Positions 28,291 to 39,063 of a DNA stretch of 64,000 nt are shown here, piece after piece. Numbering within the stretch: position 1 is the stretch's first letter; every line of letters starts with the position of its first letter. Origin of the DNA: Dromiciops gliroides (Eukaryota; Chordata; Mammalia; Microbiotheria; Microbiotheriidae); NCBI RefSeq assembly GCF_019393635.1, contig NC_057866.1, positions 231,211,359-231,275,358 on the forward strand. The letters are read 5' to 3'. Under the pieces are notes generated by a model. It saw nothing but the letters and a program-made list of their open reading frames with translations. It did no database searches and was not told where the DNA came from. A program made the translations under genes and the position numbers.

Positions 28291-28377
28291 CAGTTCAAAA
28301 ACCTTAGTATAGGGAGCCTCTCAATGCATGCTGATTAGCAACTCATCTGCAAGTTATCTAGTGTCAGAGAGTTCCCT

Positions 28378-28500
28378 GAGACCCTGATGGATTTAGTGAC
28401 TTGCCCAAGGTCACATAGCTACTAAGTGACAGTAGTAAGACTTGAACCTAAGTTTTCCTGACTTCAAGGCTGGCACTCTGTCTACTAGGTCACACTGGAA
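28378..28500 (-). mobile_element. MIR/SINE core (antisense)
   Basis: It has TGACTTGCCCAAGGTCACAT followed by a CTTGAACCTAAGTTTTCCTG block. Confidence 0.7.
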
Positions 28501-29215
28501 GTTGCTGAGATGACAATTTTGGTTTACATGAATGAGCAAATTTCCCAACAACTTGAATTGTCCACAAATAAACTGGACTATATCATGTTCCCCATCCCTA
28601 ATAAGTGTTATGTCAAGGATGTAGTAGGTTCCAAGTTTGATCACAAGAGGGTTTCAAGTGGACATTGCATAACCATTTGCCAGGGATATTGTAGAAAGGA
28701 TTGTTTTCAAGTAACAGGTTAGACAAGATATCCTCTGAAATTCCTTTCAACTCTTAGATTCTGGAACTCTGTACTCTGTAAGCTCTATTCCTCTCAACAT
28801 TTGTATTATTTTTAGAGATTCCATTTTTACTTTGCCTTAGCTACAGTTTTGTTTTCAGCCACAATATGAATGTTAGTTGCTTATATTGATCCTTTCAGAT
28901 TTTTCTCCTCCTTATTAAGACTTTTCTTCTCATTTTCTCCCAATTTTAAAATAATCTTGTAAACCTAGCTTCAGTCTTTATGATAGCTTTTTGCCAATTC
29001 TCTTTTAATTTATTTTGTCATATTCTTTCCTATGTTGTTTTTACATGTGACATGTCCCAAAACTGTTTTTCAGGTATTGGAGCATAACACTAATAATAAA
29101 TATTACAGAGCAATTAAAACAGCTAATATACCAGAAGTAATGCAAATGGAAAACAAAACAATTCAAGATATCCCAGGATATCTTAAAGGGGTGATCCATT
29201 TAAAGAATATAAGAA

Positions 29216-29485
29216 AGCTGAGTGTGATGCCTATACATGTAATCTCTGCTACTGGGGAAACTGATTCTGATGGCTCCCATAGTTCTGGGCTGCAATAAGG
29301 TTGAAACCCATCAGATGTTCACACTGTCTGCCATGATATGATGAGCTCCCAGCAACAGAGGGTCATCAAGCTGCCTAAGAAAGGGCAAACCAATCCAGAA
29401 CAGAAAAAGAGTAAATCAGACTCCCATGCTGCTTAATACTGGGGTCAGCTCATGTACATCTATACTGGTCAACACATATACAGTG
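29216..29485 (+). pseudogene. RN7SL pseudogene: 7SL (SRP) RNA pseudogene
   Basis: The sequence follows the 7SL RNA order along about 270 of its ~300 bases. The TGTAATCTCTGCTACTGGGG block matches TGTAGTCCCAGCTACTCGGG of 7SL. GTTCTGGGCTGCAATAAG, a GATGTTCACACT stretch, GAGCTCCCAGCAACAG and AAGCTGCCTAAGAAAGGG follow. The end matches TCCCATGCTG..TAATACTGG. It is diverged, with many CpG-type changes, and its 3' end is poor. 7SL is the scaffold RNA of the signal recognition particle; retroposed copies are common. An open frame covering its 5' part is accidental. Confidence 0.85.
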
Positions 29486-29585
29486 TCCCAAAATCTTAGA
29501 GTCTTATGGTTTTGGGTGGTTTAGATGTTCTTGAATGTATAGGTCTGCAGTCCAGGAAAGTAAGTTACTCCAGGTCCTCACTTTT

Positions 29586-29775
29586 GTGCTTCCTTGCCAT
29601 ATTTCTGTCCCATAGACTGTAAATAAAATATTAATGTAACCCAAATTTTTTATTATTCCTAATTTTGCTATGGGTTTTCTTCACTTATGTGCCTCCTTGC
29701 CATATTTCTGTATGTTCCTACTCTTCTCCATAGATTCTAAATAAAATATTAATGGCACCCAAGTTTATTTGTGGA
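29586..29775 (+). repeat. Local direct duplication
   Basis: A block with CCTTGCCATATTTCTGT, a short variable part, CATAGA[C/T]T[G/C]TAAATAAAATATTAATG and CACCCAA/AACCCAA occurs twice, about 105 bases apart. It is not assigned to a repeat family. Confidence 0.8.
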
Positions 29776-30034
29776 CTTTGGATTATTGATTATTCCTAAT
29801 CTTGCTTTATATTGAGTGCCTGTAATGTAGTGATTTTGTTCTTGTTAAGCAAATAGTTGCTAGGTATATGAGTGGCTGGTTCTGTGTAAATGGGAATCAC
29901 ACCAGTGGGGGCACAAGAGCTATAGTAATGAGTAAGGTTGGGGAAGGGAGGCAGAGGAAGGAGTAATTCTTTCATAACAGGATTACTTTTAGAAAAATGA
30001 GAGTTAAATGTATCAATGTGGTCTTTTTTCAATC

Positions 30035-31365
30035 CTTCTTTACTTTTCTGCAGCCTTTAACACATCCCTTCCTTGATACTCTTTTCTGCACATTTCTATA
30101 ATGTTATCCTAGGTCTCCTTCCACGTATCTGACCATTATTCATTCTGCTTTGCTGGCTCTTCATCCAGGTCATACTCACTAAAAGTGAATGTTCTTTAGG
30201 GTTCTGTCCTGGGCCTTCTCTACTATTTCACTTGGTGATTTCATCAACTCCCAGGGTATCAATTATATCCTCAAATCTTATGATCCTCAGATGTAATTAT
30301 CCAGCACTAACTAACCTTTCTTCTAAACCTCCAGACTTTCCATTTCCAGCTGCCCATTAGCCATTGCAAACTGGATGTCCTCTCAACAATCCCCAAATTA
30401 AACTCACAATCTTTCTTCCCCAAATTTACCCACTTCTAAACTTTCCAATTATTGTCAAGGACACCACCATCCTCCCAGGTACCCAGCCTCTAAAACCTAG
30501 GTGTCATCCTTAACAAACCCCTTCTCTCTCACTCCCCATATCCAATCTGTGGCCAGGTGCTGTAGATCTTACCTTCATGACATCAGTAATATATATCCCT
30601 TTCTCTCCCCTGACACTGCCGTGATTGTTGAGCTCTGAGCTCATGGCCGGACTATCAAAATAGCCTGCTGTTTGGTCTCCCTGCCTTGTCTCTCCCCATT
30701 CCAGCCTACTTACATCCACTCAGATGTCAAATTCATCTTCCTAAAGCCTTGATTTGACCATATCACACATACACACCCAGTTCAATAAACTTTAGTGGCT
30801 TCTTATCACCTCCAAGATCCAATATAAAACCCTCTGGCATTCAAAGCCCTTCACATCTTGGTCCCCTCTTACCAGTCTTATTCTTACATCTTGTGCTCTG
30901 TGATCTTATGACAATGGCCTCCTTGCATTTCCTTGCAAAAGGCACTCAATCTCTCAATTCTGGGCACGTTCAACTAGCTGTTCCCCATGCCTAGAATACT
31001 CCCTCTTGGACTGCTGGCTTCCCTAGCCTCCTTCAGGTCTCATCATCTATGAGAAACTTTTCCTGATGCCCCTTAATGCCAGTGCCTTCCCTCTACTGAT
31101 TATTTATAACTTAACCTTGTACGTAGTTGTTTATATGTAGACTGGGAGCTTTTGAGAGCAGGGACTTCAAATCTGTCCTCAGACACTTGACACTTACTAG
31201 CTATGTGACCCTGGGCAAGTCACTTAACCCCAATTGCCTCACTAAAAAAGAGAGAGGGGGGGGGCAAGGACTGTCTTTTGCCTTTTTTTGTATCCCTAAT
31301 GCTTTGTCACAGTGTCCAGCATATAGTTAGCATTTACAAATGTTTATTGACTGACTGCATGGTGG
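30035..31365 (+). mobile_element. L2 LINE 3' region (sense)
   Basis: The ordered L2 blocks include TAGCCTGCTGTTTGGTCTCC, CCTAAAGCCTTGATTTGACC, TTCAAAGCCCTTCACATCTT and TGTTCCCCATGCCTAGAATA. The 3' end follows: GGGACTGTCTTTTGCC-like, CACAGTGTCCAGCATATAGT and AATGTTTATTGACTGACTG. A headless SINE interrupts it at 31168-31252. Confidence 0.85.
31168..31252 (+). mobile_element. SINE1-type copy lacking its tRNA head
   Basis: It starts at TTCAAATCTGTCCTCAGACA, continues through the core to GCCTCACT and an A then G-rich tail. It splits the L2 motif GCAGGGACT|GTCTTTT, with a duplicated (C)A(A/G)GGACT flank. Confidence 0.8.
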
Positions 31366-31479
31366 TGGTTCTTCTCAGGGACTTCAGATATGCCAACGTA
31401 AGGGCAGGTTGGGATCAAGAAACCAGCCCGGAGGATGTGTTGAGAAGGTGCAAGCTAGGAGATGCCTCTTGTGTTACAG

Positions 31480-31745
31480 CATTAACCCTCTGCCTCCTCC
31501 ACTCCCCCTGCCAGAATCCTTATTTTCTTTCAAGGTTGAGCTCAGGTGTTGAATTCCCAGTTCTCCTGTTTTCAGCACTCTCTCCTTACTAAGATGATCT
31601 TGTATTTTCTGCATACACACATCTCCCAAAATAATTTAAGCTTTTAGGGCGGTCTTGGTCTTTATTTTTGTATCCTTAGCGCCTAACAATGCCTTGTGTC
31701 CATTAAACTCTTAAATGTTCATTAAATTGAATTTTAAAATAGTAA
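31480..31745 (+). mobile_element. L2 3' end (sense, second copy)
   Basis: It has TTCAAGGTTGAGCTCAGGTG, a TTTTTGTATCCTTAGCGCCT block and TGTTCATTAAATTGAATT. Confidence 0.6.
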
Positions 31746-31859
31746 CCCCCAAGTAAGTGATAATTATAATATCTGGTAAAAAAGAGTTTACAATGTTCAT
31801 ACAGGCATCTTGACATCACATTGCTTATCTGTAAAATGCGGGTTTAGGGGATAGTCTAA

Positions 31860-32050
31860 ATTAGTGGTGTCAGACTCAAATAAAAATGGATATGTGTTGA
31901 CCTGGAAAACTACAAATTAACATCCATATTGTATAGTATTTTTGTTTATCTTATTTAACATTTTCTGGTTAAATTTTATTCTGGTTGAGGGGTTTTGCAG
32001 GTTTCCTGGGGCCTGAAGGCACTGCAAATTTGACCTCTAAGATCTAATTC
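31860..32050 (+). mobile_element. hAT-like nonautonomous DNA transposon (tentative)
   Basis: It begins AGTGGTGTCAGACTCAAATA and contains CCTGGAAAACTACAAATTAA. The same order recurs at 59005-59310. The start resembles a hAT terminal repeat (GGTGTCAAACTCA). Confidence 0.5.
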
Positions 32051-32131
32051 AGGTTTAAAGTTCTGATTCTCCAGGATTGATTTCGATGTCTTTTTTAAAC
32101 CCTCTTCCCCCAACTCAAAAAAAAAAAAAAA

Positions 32132-32311
32132 GTGGGGCGGCTAGGCGGCGCAGTGGATAGAGCACTGGCCCTGGAGTTAGGAGTACCTGGGTTCAAATCC
32201 GGCCTCAGACACTTAACACTTACTAGCTGTGTGACCCTGGGCAAGTCACTTAACCCCAATTGCCTCCCTAAAAAACAAAACAAAACAAACAAACAAACAA
32301 ACAAACAAAAA
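32132..32311 (+). mobile_element. Marsupial SINE (WSINE1/SINE1 type)
   Basis: It is a full plus copy with an (AAAC)n tail and little divergence from the other young copies. Confidence 0.93.
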
Positions 32312-33019
32312 AGTAAAAGATTGAATTATACTACCAGTGATGAGGTGTTCAGCCTTGTAGTTGCTATAGGCTCATGACGCTTATCAGATCTGGATCTAAA
32401 TGTGTCCAACCGATCATTTAATTTGTTGATCAGGGGTATGCTGGAATGAGCTTATATACCAGCTTCTGAATGCCAATTGTTCAATTTTAAGCGAGGAGTA
32501 TTTACACCTCAGAAATCAGCAAATGCTACAAAGCTGGGCTTGATGTATTGATTTTTTGACTGTCTGGACTTGAGAAAGTGATAGAAAAAATAATAAAAAA
32601 TTAAATATAAAATTGTAGTGAATATATATCCTTCCTCCCACACCTTGGAACTGCTGGCTAAATATTTACTGCACACCACTGACAATGCTACACCAACCCA
32701 AAGTTAAAGAAAAGTCATAATTTTACAAAAATAAAACTTTACTGGTATAATAATTTAAATTGATTTAGTTGCATACAAATCATGAACATGAATAAAAACC
32801 ATTATAACATTAACCCAGAACTCAAGTTTCCCTAGATTTCTTGTTTGTTTCAGTTTCATGTTAATTAATTACCTAGATTTTGAACTAAACCTTTCCACAA
32901 TTTGTCTATATTAGACTTGTTTTCCTGTATGTGATATAATTTAGAATGTACTAACTTGCTAAGTACATATAATCAGTGACAATTAGACCTATGTGTAAAA
33001 AACCTAGCAGCATTATTTT

Positions 33020-33235
33020 ATACTCACAAAAAGTTGCAAACAATATGTATGGTCAATGATTGGGGAGTAGTTCAACCAAATATGGTCTATGAATAATGGA
33101 ATAATGACTATGAAGAATTCGGAGATTAATGGGAATGTATTTAAGAAGTGATGCCAAAGGAAGAAAGCAGAACTAGATAATGACTGCAACAATGTAAGGG
33201 AAGTCAAAAGGGAGATAAAAAGAAAACTCTGATCA
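33020..33235 (+). mobile_element. Old L1 ORF2 end (sense)
   Basis: It has GGTCAATGATTGGGGAGTAG, ATGGTCTATGAATAATGGAA and AAGCAGAACTAGATAATGAC. This is the order of the L1 ORF2 C-terminus, of a different and older subfamily than 39665. Confidence 0.55.
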
Positions 33236-33805
33236 GATACGATGGCCAACAAACAGACACATATTTCCTACATTAGAGAATATATCCCTCCTTTCAGTTA
33301 ACAACCAATAAACTGTTTAGGGGGAAAATAAAAATAAAAGTTGTAGACTGCTGTCAGAAACAAAAGTTTGAATCCTAAAAAACTCTAACCTATGGTCAAT
33401 TGCATTGAAATAATTTTGTAGACCAAAGGTCTTTTGGTCTTTTTTTCTAGCATATCATTTGGAAGGCATCATACTGAAAAATCACTTGATGAAGTGGTAT
33501 TTTTTCATGAGTGATATAGTACCACAGGATAGTGTAAAAATCAAGAGGGTGGTCTGTCCCTGAGACAGAATCATCTCATCTTCTGTTATTTGGCAAAGTG
33601 AAAGCTCCTTGAGTGTAGATATGGTTTTATTCTCCAATGGTCAGCAAAAAGCATCAGTCCTAGGACCAAATGAACAAATAAGACAGACAAAGCCTATTAT
33701 TCAGTACCTTGAAGCTATTTACTTATTCCACACAACAGCAGGAAAGTGCTGCTTTTCATGCAGCCTTTCATTATTTTGAGTTCTAATCTCAACTAATTTG
33801 GAGGG

Positions 33806-33915
33806 GGGGGGCAGGGGTTACACAGCTAGTGTCAAGTGTCTGAGGCCGGATTTGAACTCAGGTCCTCCTGAATCCAGGGCCAGTGCTCTATCCACTGTGC
33901 CACCAAGCTGCCCCT
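33806..33915 (-). mobile_element. Marsupial SINE, lacking part of its 3' core
   Basis: It is a minus copy that begins in the core after a G-run and reads to CACCAAGCTGCCCCTCAACT. It splits an L2 tail; the flank TCTCAACTAATTT is repeated near 33787-33800 and 33914-33928. Confidence 0.85.
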
Positions 33916-33939
33916 CAACTAATTTTTTAAAGGGATCTA

Positions 33940-34060
33940 AATTAAACTCAATTTTCACATATGTATAAGATTGTATAGCTTCTGGTTTTGTCTTTGTATT
34001 TCCTAGTGCTGAGCTCAGTGTCAGGCACATAGTAGATGCTTAACAAATGTTTGGTGTATT
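33940..34060 (+). mobile_element. L2 3' end (sense)
   Basis: It has TTTGTCTTTGTATTTCCTAG, GTCAGGCACATAGTAGATGC and TTAACAAATGTTTGGTG. Confidence 0.75.
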
Positions 34061-35069
34061 AATTATTACAAACCTGAAGAATATGTCTAAATTAACTTGT
34101 AGCTTATAAGGATACCAAGACTGTATTTTTGCTTACTACACAGCAGCTACCAATCCATAAATAATTTTAACTAAGGGGATTTAAGTAATTTAATGCTTCC
34201 TGACCATTGTTGCCTTAGAAATTAATCTTTATCTCTGCTGTAACTCACTCTAAATATGTACTTTAATGCAGGAAAATAAGCTCTTAAAAAAAAGGTGCTC
34301 TTAAAAAAAAATCTAGCACCTAGCACTAACTTTTGTAAATTCTCAGAATTGTGTGTTCATTATAATTTTGTACAGGTATATGCTATTGATTTCTAAAAGG
34401 CCAAAAGATTTTACTTTGGTAGGATACAGGTTATGAAGACATTTCAAATATTTTATGCCAGCATTTTCACTACTTAACAGTATCATTTCTACACAATTCA
34501 GTCACTATAAAACAGTTTTTGAACCAGAGACTAGGACTGAGATGCTCTCCAAATGAAAGATATTACATCTTTTTAAATCATCATGCAAGCAAGTGATTTA
34601 AAAAAAAATTTGCATCACTGGCATAATTTCCATTTGTTTTAGATCTAATTTTTTGTGGGAAATCTTATTTGAGAAATATATGCAAGTTTGCAGTTTTGCC
34701 ATGATGAAAGCTAAATATTAATATGAAATAGATCACATTGCTTTTTGGCTTATTTGTTATGAAAAACAGTTATGTAATATCAACTTTAGAAGCTCCTTTC
34801 CCAAGCATTGAAGTCATTTATAGGAGATGGTTATTAAAAAGTTTAAAAAAGAAACTTAAATCTTCCTATTAGGATTATATAAGTCTTTTCCTAAATGTGG
34901 TTAACATTATACTTATATTAACTATATATTAACATAATAGTTTTATTCTTTGTGGAGCTTTATTTGGAAGTACCTGTGTATCTTAAAAATATCAGAGGAT
35001 CTTCTTCCCTTATCAGTCAAGCAAATCAATGGCTGGCATAGATGAAAATCACAAATAGAAGGACTTTCC

Positions 35070-35225
35070 CCACCTCTCTCCTACCACTTCTGGTTACCTT
35101 ACGTTTGCTTTATATGTGTTTTTCATATATCTATATAGATGACTATCGTCTCCCCTAATTGAATGTGAACTCTTTGATGACAGGAACTGTTTTCATTTTA
35201 TTTTTCTGTCCCCATCCTAGCATAG
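35070..35225 (+). mobile_element. L2 3' end (sense)
   Basis: It has AATTGAATGTGAACTCTTTG, a GATGACAGGAACTG block and TGTCCCCATCCTAGCATAGT. Confidence 0.6.
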
Positions 35226-35490
35226 TGCAAACTAACATTTATGTAGCAGTTTCTATATACCAGGCCCTGTGCTAAGTGCTTCACAACTATTATCTCATTT
35301 CACCCTCACAACAGCCCTCGGAGGTAGATGCTATTATTATCATCCCCATTTTACAGATGAGGAAAGTGAGGTTTGCCCAGAGTCACACTGCTACTAAATG
35401 TCTGAGCTTGAATTTGAACTCAGGACTTCCTGACTCCAGGCTTGATACTCTGTGCACTTTGGCTCTACCTAACTGGTTTGCTGGTTTGAT
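35226..35490 (-). mobile_element. MIR (antisense)
   Basis: It is nearly full length: AACATTTATGTAGCAG, CCAGGCCCTGTGCTAAGTGC, CCCCATTTTACAGATGAGGA and AACTCAGGACTTCCTGACTC. Confidence 0.88.
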
Positions 35491-36001
35491 TGAATGACTT
35501 GAAGACAATCGAGGTGTTCTTTGAAATATTAAACTAGTATAAACTAGTACAATAACTAAAACTAGTTATGGTAAAGACATGTCTCATTTTCATTTATATC
35601 AAGGATTCATGCTCCACGTTAGACTCGAAGCAGATGATCCTTAATCCTAAAGGACTAGGATCTGCTGGTGAGGACAGAGGAAACATGGAGTCTATGGCTT
35701 CATTAAAGCATCTGATCAGCCATACTCTGTCATGTGGATGCTGCACCCGTGGGACCTCCAAGGTCTGCAATAAGCTTCAATCCCTGGACCACATGAATAG
35801 CAAAGCTATTTTCTTCTTCCATACAATTGCAAAAATTCACTGTTCCTTGTGAAGCAATTCATTAATTTTTAGTTCTAAATTCACAACTAATTTTAAAAGG
35901 GATAGAACATATGAAAACTCAAATCTTACACACACACACACACACATTATATACATATATCTCTATATAGCTGTATATCTTCAGGATTTGCTTGACTAAT
36001 A

Positions 36002-36195
36002 AGATCATAGCTATAGAGCTCAAAGGGACCTCAGATACCATCTATTCCAATCCTCTCCCTTTATAAATGAGGAAACTGAGGCCCAAAGACGTTAAGTGAT
36101 TTACCCACGATCACACAATTATAAAGTGGTAGAATGGGAATTTGGAACTCAGGTCATTTGGCTCCAAGTTCAGCACTTTCCCCACAGCACCATGC
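36002..36195 (-). mobile_element. MIR/CORE-SINE (MAR1/THER1-like, antisense)
   Basis: It has GAGCTCAAAGGGACCTCAGA, AAATGAGGAAACTGAGGCCC and TTTGGCTCCAAGTTCAGCAC. Confidence 0.8.
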
Positions 36196-37135
36196 TGAAC
36201 CCTAAATTAGAATGAAGTGGCCGTTGCTGAAATGTTCACTATACCTTCTTTCCTCAGGTATTCCTGAATTTATATACCCTTGAAAGTCAAGGAAAATCAT
36301 ATTTATTAAATCATATGGTAGCACAAAAGGCTTACTTTTACTTCAAGATTAACTCTTTTTGGTACCTAATATCAATTTTTAAAATAGACACTATTGTATA
36401 ATATACAAATGACCTAAAGTAAATAGCAAAATATTTTAAAAATATAACCCTCTAAAATTGTATGACTATGAACATTAGGTTGAGATTTTCAGTGCATGCC
36501 AAGAAATTCCAGGATTTTCATGGCAACTAACCATGATTGTAGGTAATCTTGGAATAACAGCATTTTTCATTTTGCATTGTGGATCCTTACATTTACACTT
36601 CAAACAAAAATCATCCTCTGAGGCCTTATAGTGTCATAAATGTGACCTAGGCTTCTCAAAGGCCATGTTAGTGGAGCACAAGTTTGAGCAAGTCTTACCA
36701 AACTTGAAAGACTCCAGATATATTTGTCATCTGAAGGCCCATGTAACTAAGTTCAAAAAGACTCACAACCAGGTTGTTTGCAGAAAGATGTATTTCACAA
36801 TCACAGTACCTCCCAGAGGTCTGTTTTGGGTCAATGGAATGAGGACCCAAATTGACAAAATTACAGATCCTTGAAACACGAAAGCATATGTGTGATAAAG
36901 TAGATACAATCTTGGTGTATCTCATTAAAAGTTATTGAGTTAGCATTATCCAAATCTTGAAAATTAACATTCAATTAGTAAATTTTTGGTGCCCATGAAA
37001 TTTCTTATTGTATGTCTATTGAATAAAAGCATGAAATAAGTGGCCAAATTTAAATTGATTTCAAAAGCCCTTAGTAATTCTATGAAGTACATTCAAAAAA
37101 ATAAGCATGAAATCCCAAGGGTATTTATCATAGTA

Positions 37136-37320
37136 TTATAGACCTAGAGTAGGAAGTGATATCAGACTATTTAGACTAACCTCTCCATTTTATACATAAG
37201 GAAACTGAGGCCTAGAAAATGAACTACCCCAAGGTCATACAGGTAGTAAATAAGCTAGAGAAGTAATATTCGAATCCACCTCCTCTGGCTCCAGAGCCAA
37301 TGCTCTTTCCACTGTATCAG
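37136..37320 (-). mobile_element. MIR/CORE-SINE (MAR1/THER1-like, antisense)
   Basis: It has TATAGACCTAGAGTAGGAAG, AAGGAAACTGAGGCCTAGAA and CTCTGGCTCCAGAGCCAATG. Confidence 0.8.
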
Positions 37321-37689
37321 ATAAGATTCAATGACCAAGAATATTTCTTTACAGTAAAAACAACCTTCAAAGCCAACTACATATAAGAACAAATGAGTAA
37401 ATAATGATAATAAGGCTTTGTTTAGATCAGTTAATACAATGACAATTTTGTCTTATTTCTCATTTAAATTTTCCCAAATTCTCCAATGTTTTTCACTGAG
37501 GTTTCATCAGTTGTTAAGAATAAAGTTTTAAAGCCATCATGTTTTCTAAATATTATAGGAAAAAATATTATGAAAACACCTTTACAGAGTAATTAGAAAA
37601 AAAATTAATTTAACCAGCGGACTACTACTTTCTCTGAGTTAACATTATGAAAGATTGGGCCCTAATAGTATTTAATTTTGAAAAAAAAA

Positions 37690-37752
37690 GCGTGTGTGTG
37701 TGTGTGTGTGTGTGTGTATACATGCATGCATGCATGTATATATATATATATA
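37690..37752. repeat. Compound microsatellite (TG)n-(TGCA)n-(TA)n
   Basis: It runs GCGTGTGTGTG, then CATGCATGCATGCATG, then TATATATATA. Confidence 0.95.
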
Positions 37753-38164
37753 ACTATACACATATACATACTGAAAAAAAAGGATTTAGAGTAAATGTTG
37801 GTTATTTTTCACCTAGTATGGTAATATGCAGGATATCAAGCATTAATTGACTACACTTGCTTTATTTGTATACTCAGTAATGTTTTAATTTTTCATCCTT
37901 TTCCCCCAAAGTTTTCTTTTTATCGAGGATGTTTTTATTGACTGTTAATAGGTCTATTTAACCTTAATTAAAAAAAAATTTCCTGACTATGACCAGTAAC
38001 CCAGAGGAGATAAACATATTTGGGGTGAAACAATATGGTAAAATGAACCAAGTTTCACATCTTGACTGGAATTTAGAATTTCTCTAGTTGTGAACAAATT
38101 ACTTTTCTTCTCTGGGTCCCTTTCTCATCTGTACAATGAAGAAGGTTGAACTAAATGAGCTCTA

Positions 38165-38167
<3 letters not shown>

Positions 38168-38223
<56 letters not shown>
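38168..38223. repeat. (GA)n microsatellite, about 28 units
   Basis: It is an uninterrupted GA run directly following a MIR-like stretch (38030-38165, sense). Confidence 0.97.
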
Positions 38224-38228
<5 letters not shown>

Positions 38229-38369
38229 ATATAGCTATTAAGGAAAAAGCTTACTTCATGTAGATTTAGCCTTTCTAAATTACAATAGGACATATTCTTT
38301 CTTAAGATTATTCCTGGGGGAGAAGTTCTTAACTTTCCTCCTGGCCAGTTTCTCTTGTACCAAATAAAA

Positions 38370-38877
38370 CTATTCTTTTATTTCTTTTTTTAAAAAAAGA
38401 CCATTCCTATTAAATCTGTTTGATTAAAAAAAAAAGTGAAGAAGATGAATACAGAGAGTTGGTGGGTGCATTATTATTTTTTTTTTCAGGGCAATGAAGG
38501 TTAAGTGACTTGCCCTGGGTCACACAGCTAGTTAAGTGTCAAGTGTCTGAGGCTGGATTTGAACTCAGGTCCTCCTGAATCCAAGGCCAGTGCTTCATCC
38601 ACTGGGCCACCTAGATGCCCCTACATTAATTTTTTACATTAAATTTTGGTTTAGTATTTACTACAACACATACACCTCCAAATACGCTTATGAATTAATC
38701 TTGCTAGGACCTCCTTGGTAAGGAGGCAAGGCACCAGTCTTAGTAGTTGGACGAGTATTTCTTGGGTGTTTGATGCACCTTTCTGGCCAAGTCACTTCAT
38801 GTTAGATATGTAAGAGGTAGTTAGTTGAGCACTTGATTTGATAGAAAATGAAAGAAATGATCCAAGAGCTTGTCTTT
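38370..38877 (-). terminator. ARHGEF38: Probable ARHGEF38 3' UTR start and nearest poly(A) hexamer
   Basis: Read on the minus strand, an AATAAA hexamer lies at about 38379-38374, roughly 500 bases after the stop. Others lie near 37934 and 37863. A minus-strand SINE (38478-38621) falls inside this stretch. The real cleavage site is unknown. Confidence 0.3.
38478..38621 (-). mobile_element. Marsupial SINE (WSINE1/SINE1 type)
   Basis: It is a minus copy with a T-run tail, in the likely ARHGEF38 3' UTR. The flank (G/T)(C)ATTA(T)TATTTTTT-like is similar on both sides. Confidence 0.9.
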
Positions 38878-39063
38878 TTAAGCATATGTCATCTTTCCGA
38901 GGTAGTTGGCGGGCACATATCCCTTCTGTCCTTGAGCTTCAGCTAACCACCACTCCTTATTGCCACTCACATCACAAAACTGAAGAATGTGAACCCGCTG
39001 GTATTCCTGGAGGCTGAGCTCATATTCACTTCGGGCTTGAAATGCATGAACCGCATAAAATAT
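38878..39063 (-). CDS. ARHGEF38: ARHGEF38 terminal exon, second SH3 domain and stop
   Basis: The exon has 186 bases and encodes 61 residues plus a TAA stop at 38880-38878. It is a full SH3 fold: FYAVHAFQA (ALYDF strand), SEYELSL (RT loop), GNKEWWLAE (conserved Trp pair) and GYVPANYL, ending GKMTYA. It should bind proline-rich partners. The minus-strand acceptor is TTTTCCTGTCTAG. It is split from the previous exon by 12.8 kb of intron. Confidence 0.95.
   Translation of the reverse strand: MFYAVHAFQARSEYELSLQEYQRVHILQFCDVSGNKEWWLAEAQGQKGYVPANYLGKMTYA

Larger units (their letters stand above)
22551..38369. other. Intergenic region between INTS12 and ARHGEF38 ends
   Basis: It contains no supportable protein gene. 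It holds repeats listed separately (CORE-SINEs, L1, L2, CR1/L3, SINEs, hAT-like) and one 7SL pseudogene. Stretches where I see nothing nameable are 24990-25250, 32320-33010, 34060-35070, 35500-36000, 36200-37130 and 37330-37680. Confidence 0.7.

Noticed and set aside
29032..29298. 88-codon open frame, first read as a processed pseudogene or a 3' exon after TTTTTCAG
   Set aside because: Its second half follows 7SL RNA, a noncoding RNA, so the reading frame is accidental. The first half has no recognised domain.
36665..36874. 69-codon open frame with His/Cys residues (zinc-finger-like look)
   Set aside because: The Cys/His spacing does not fit a C2H2 finger, and no splice or promoter context is seen.
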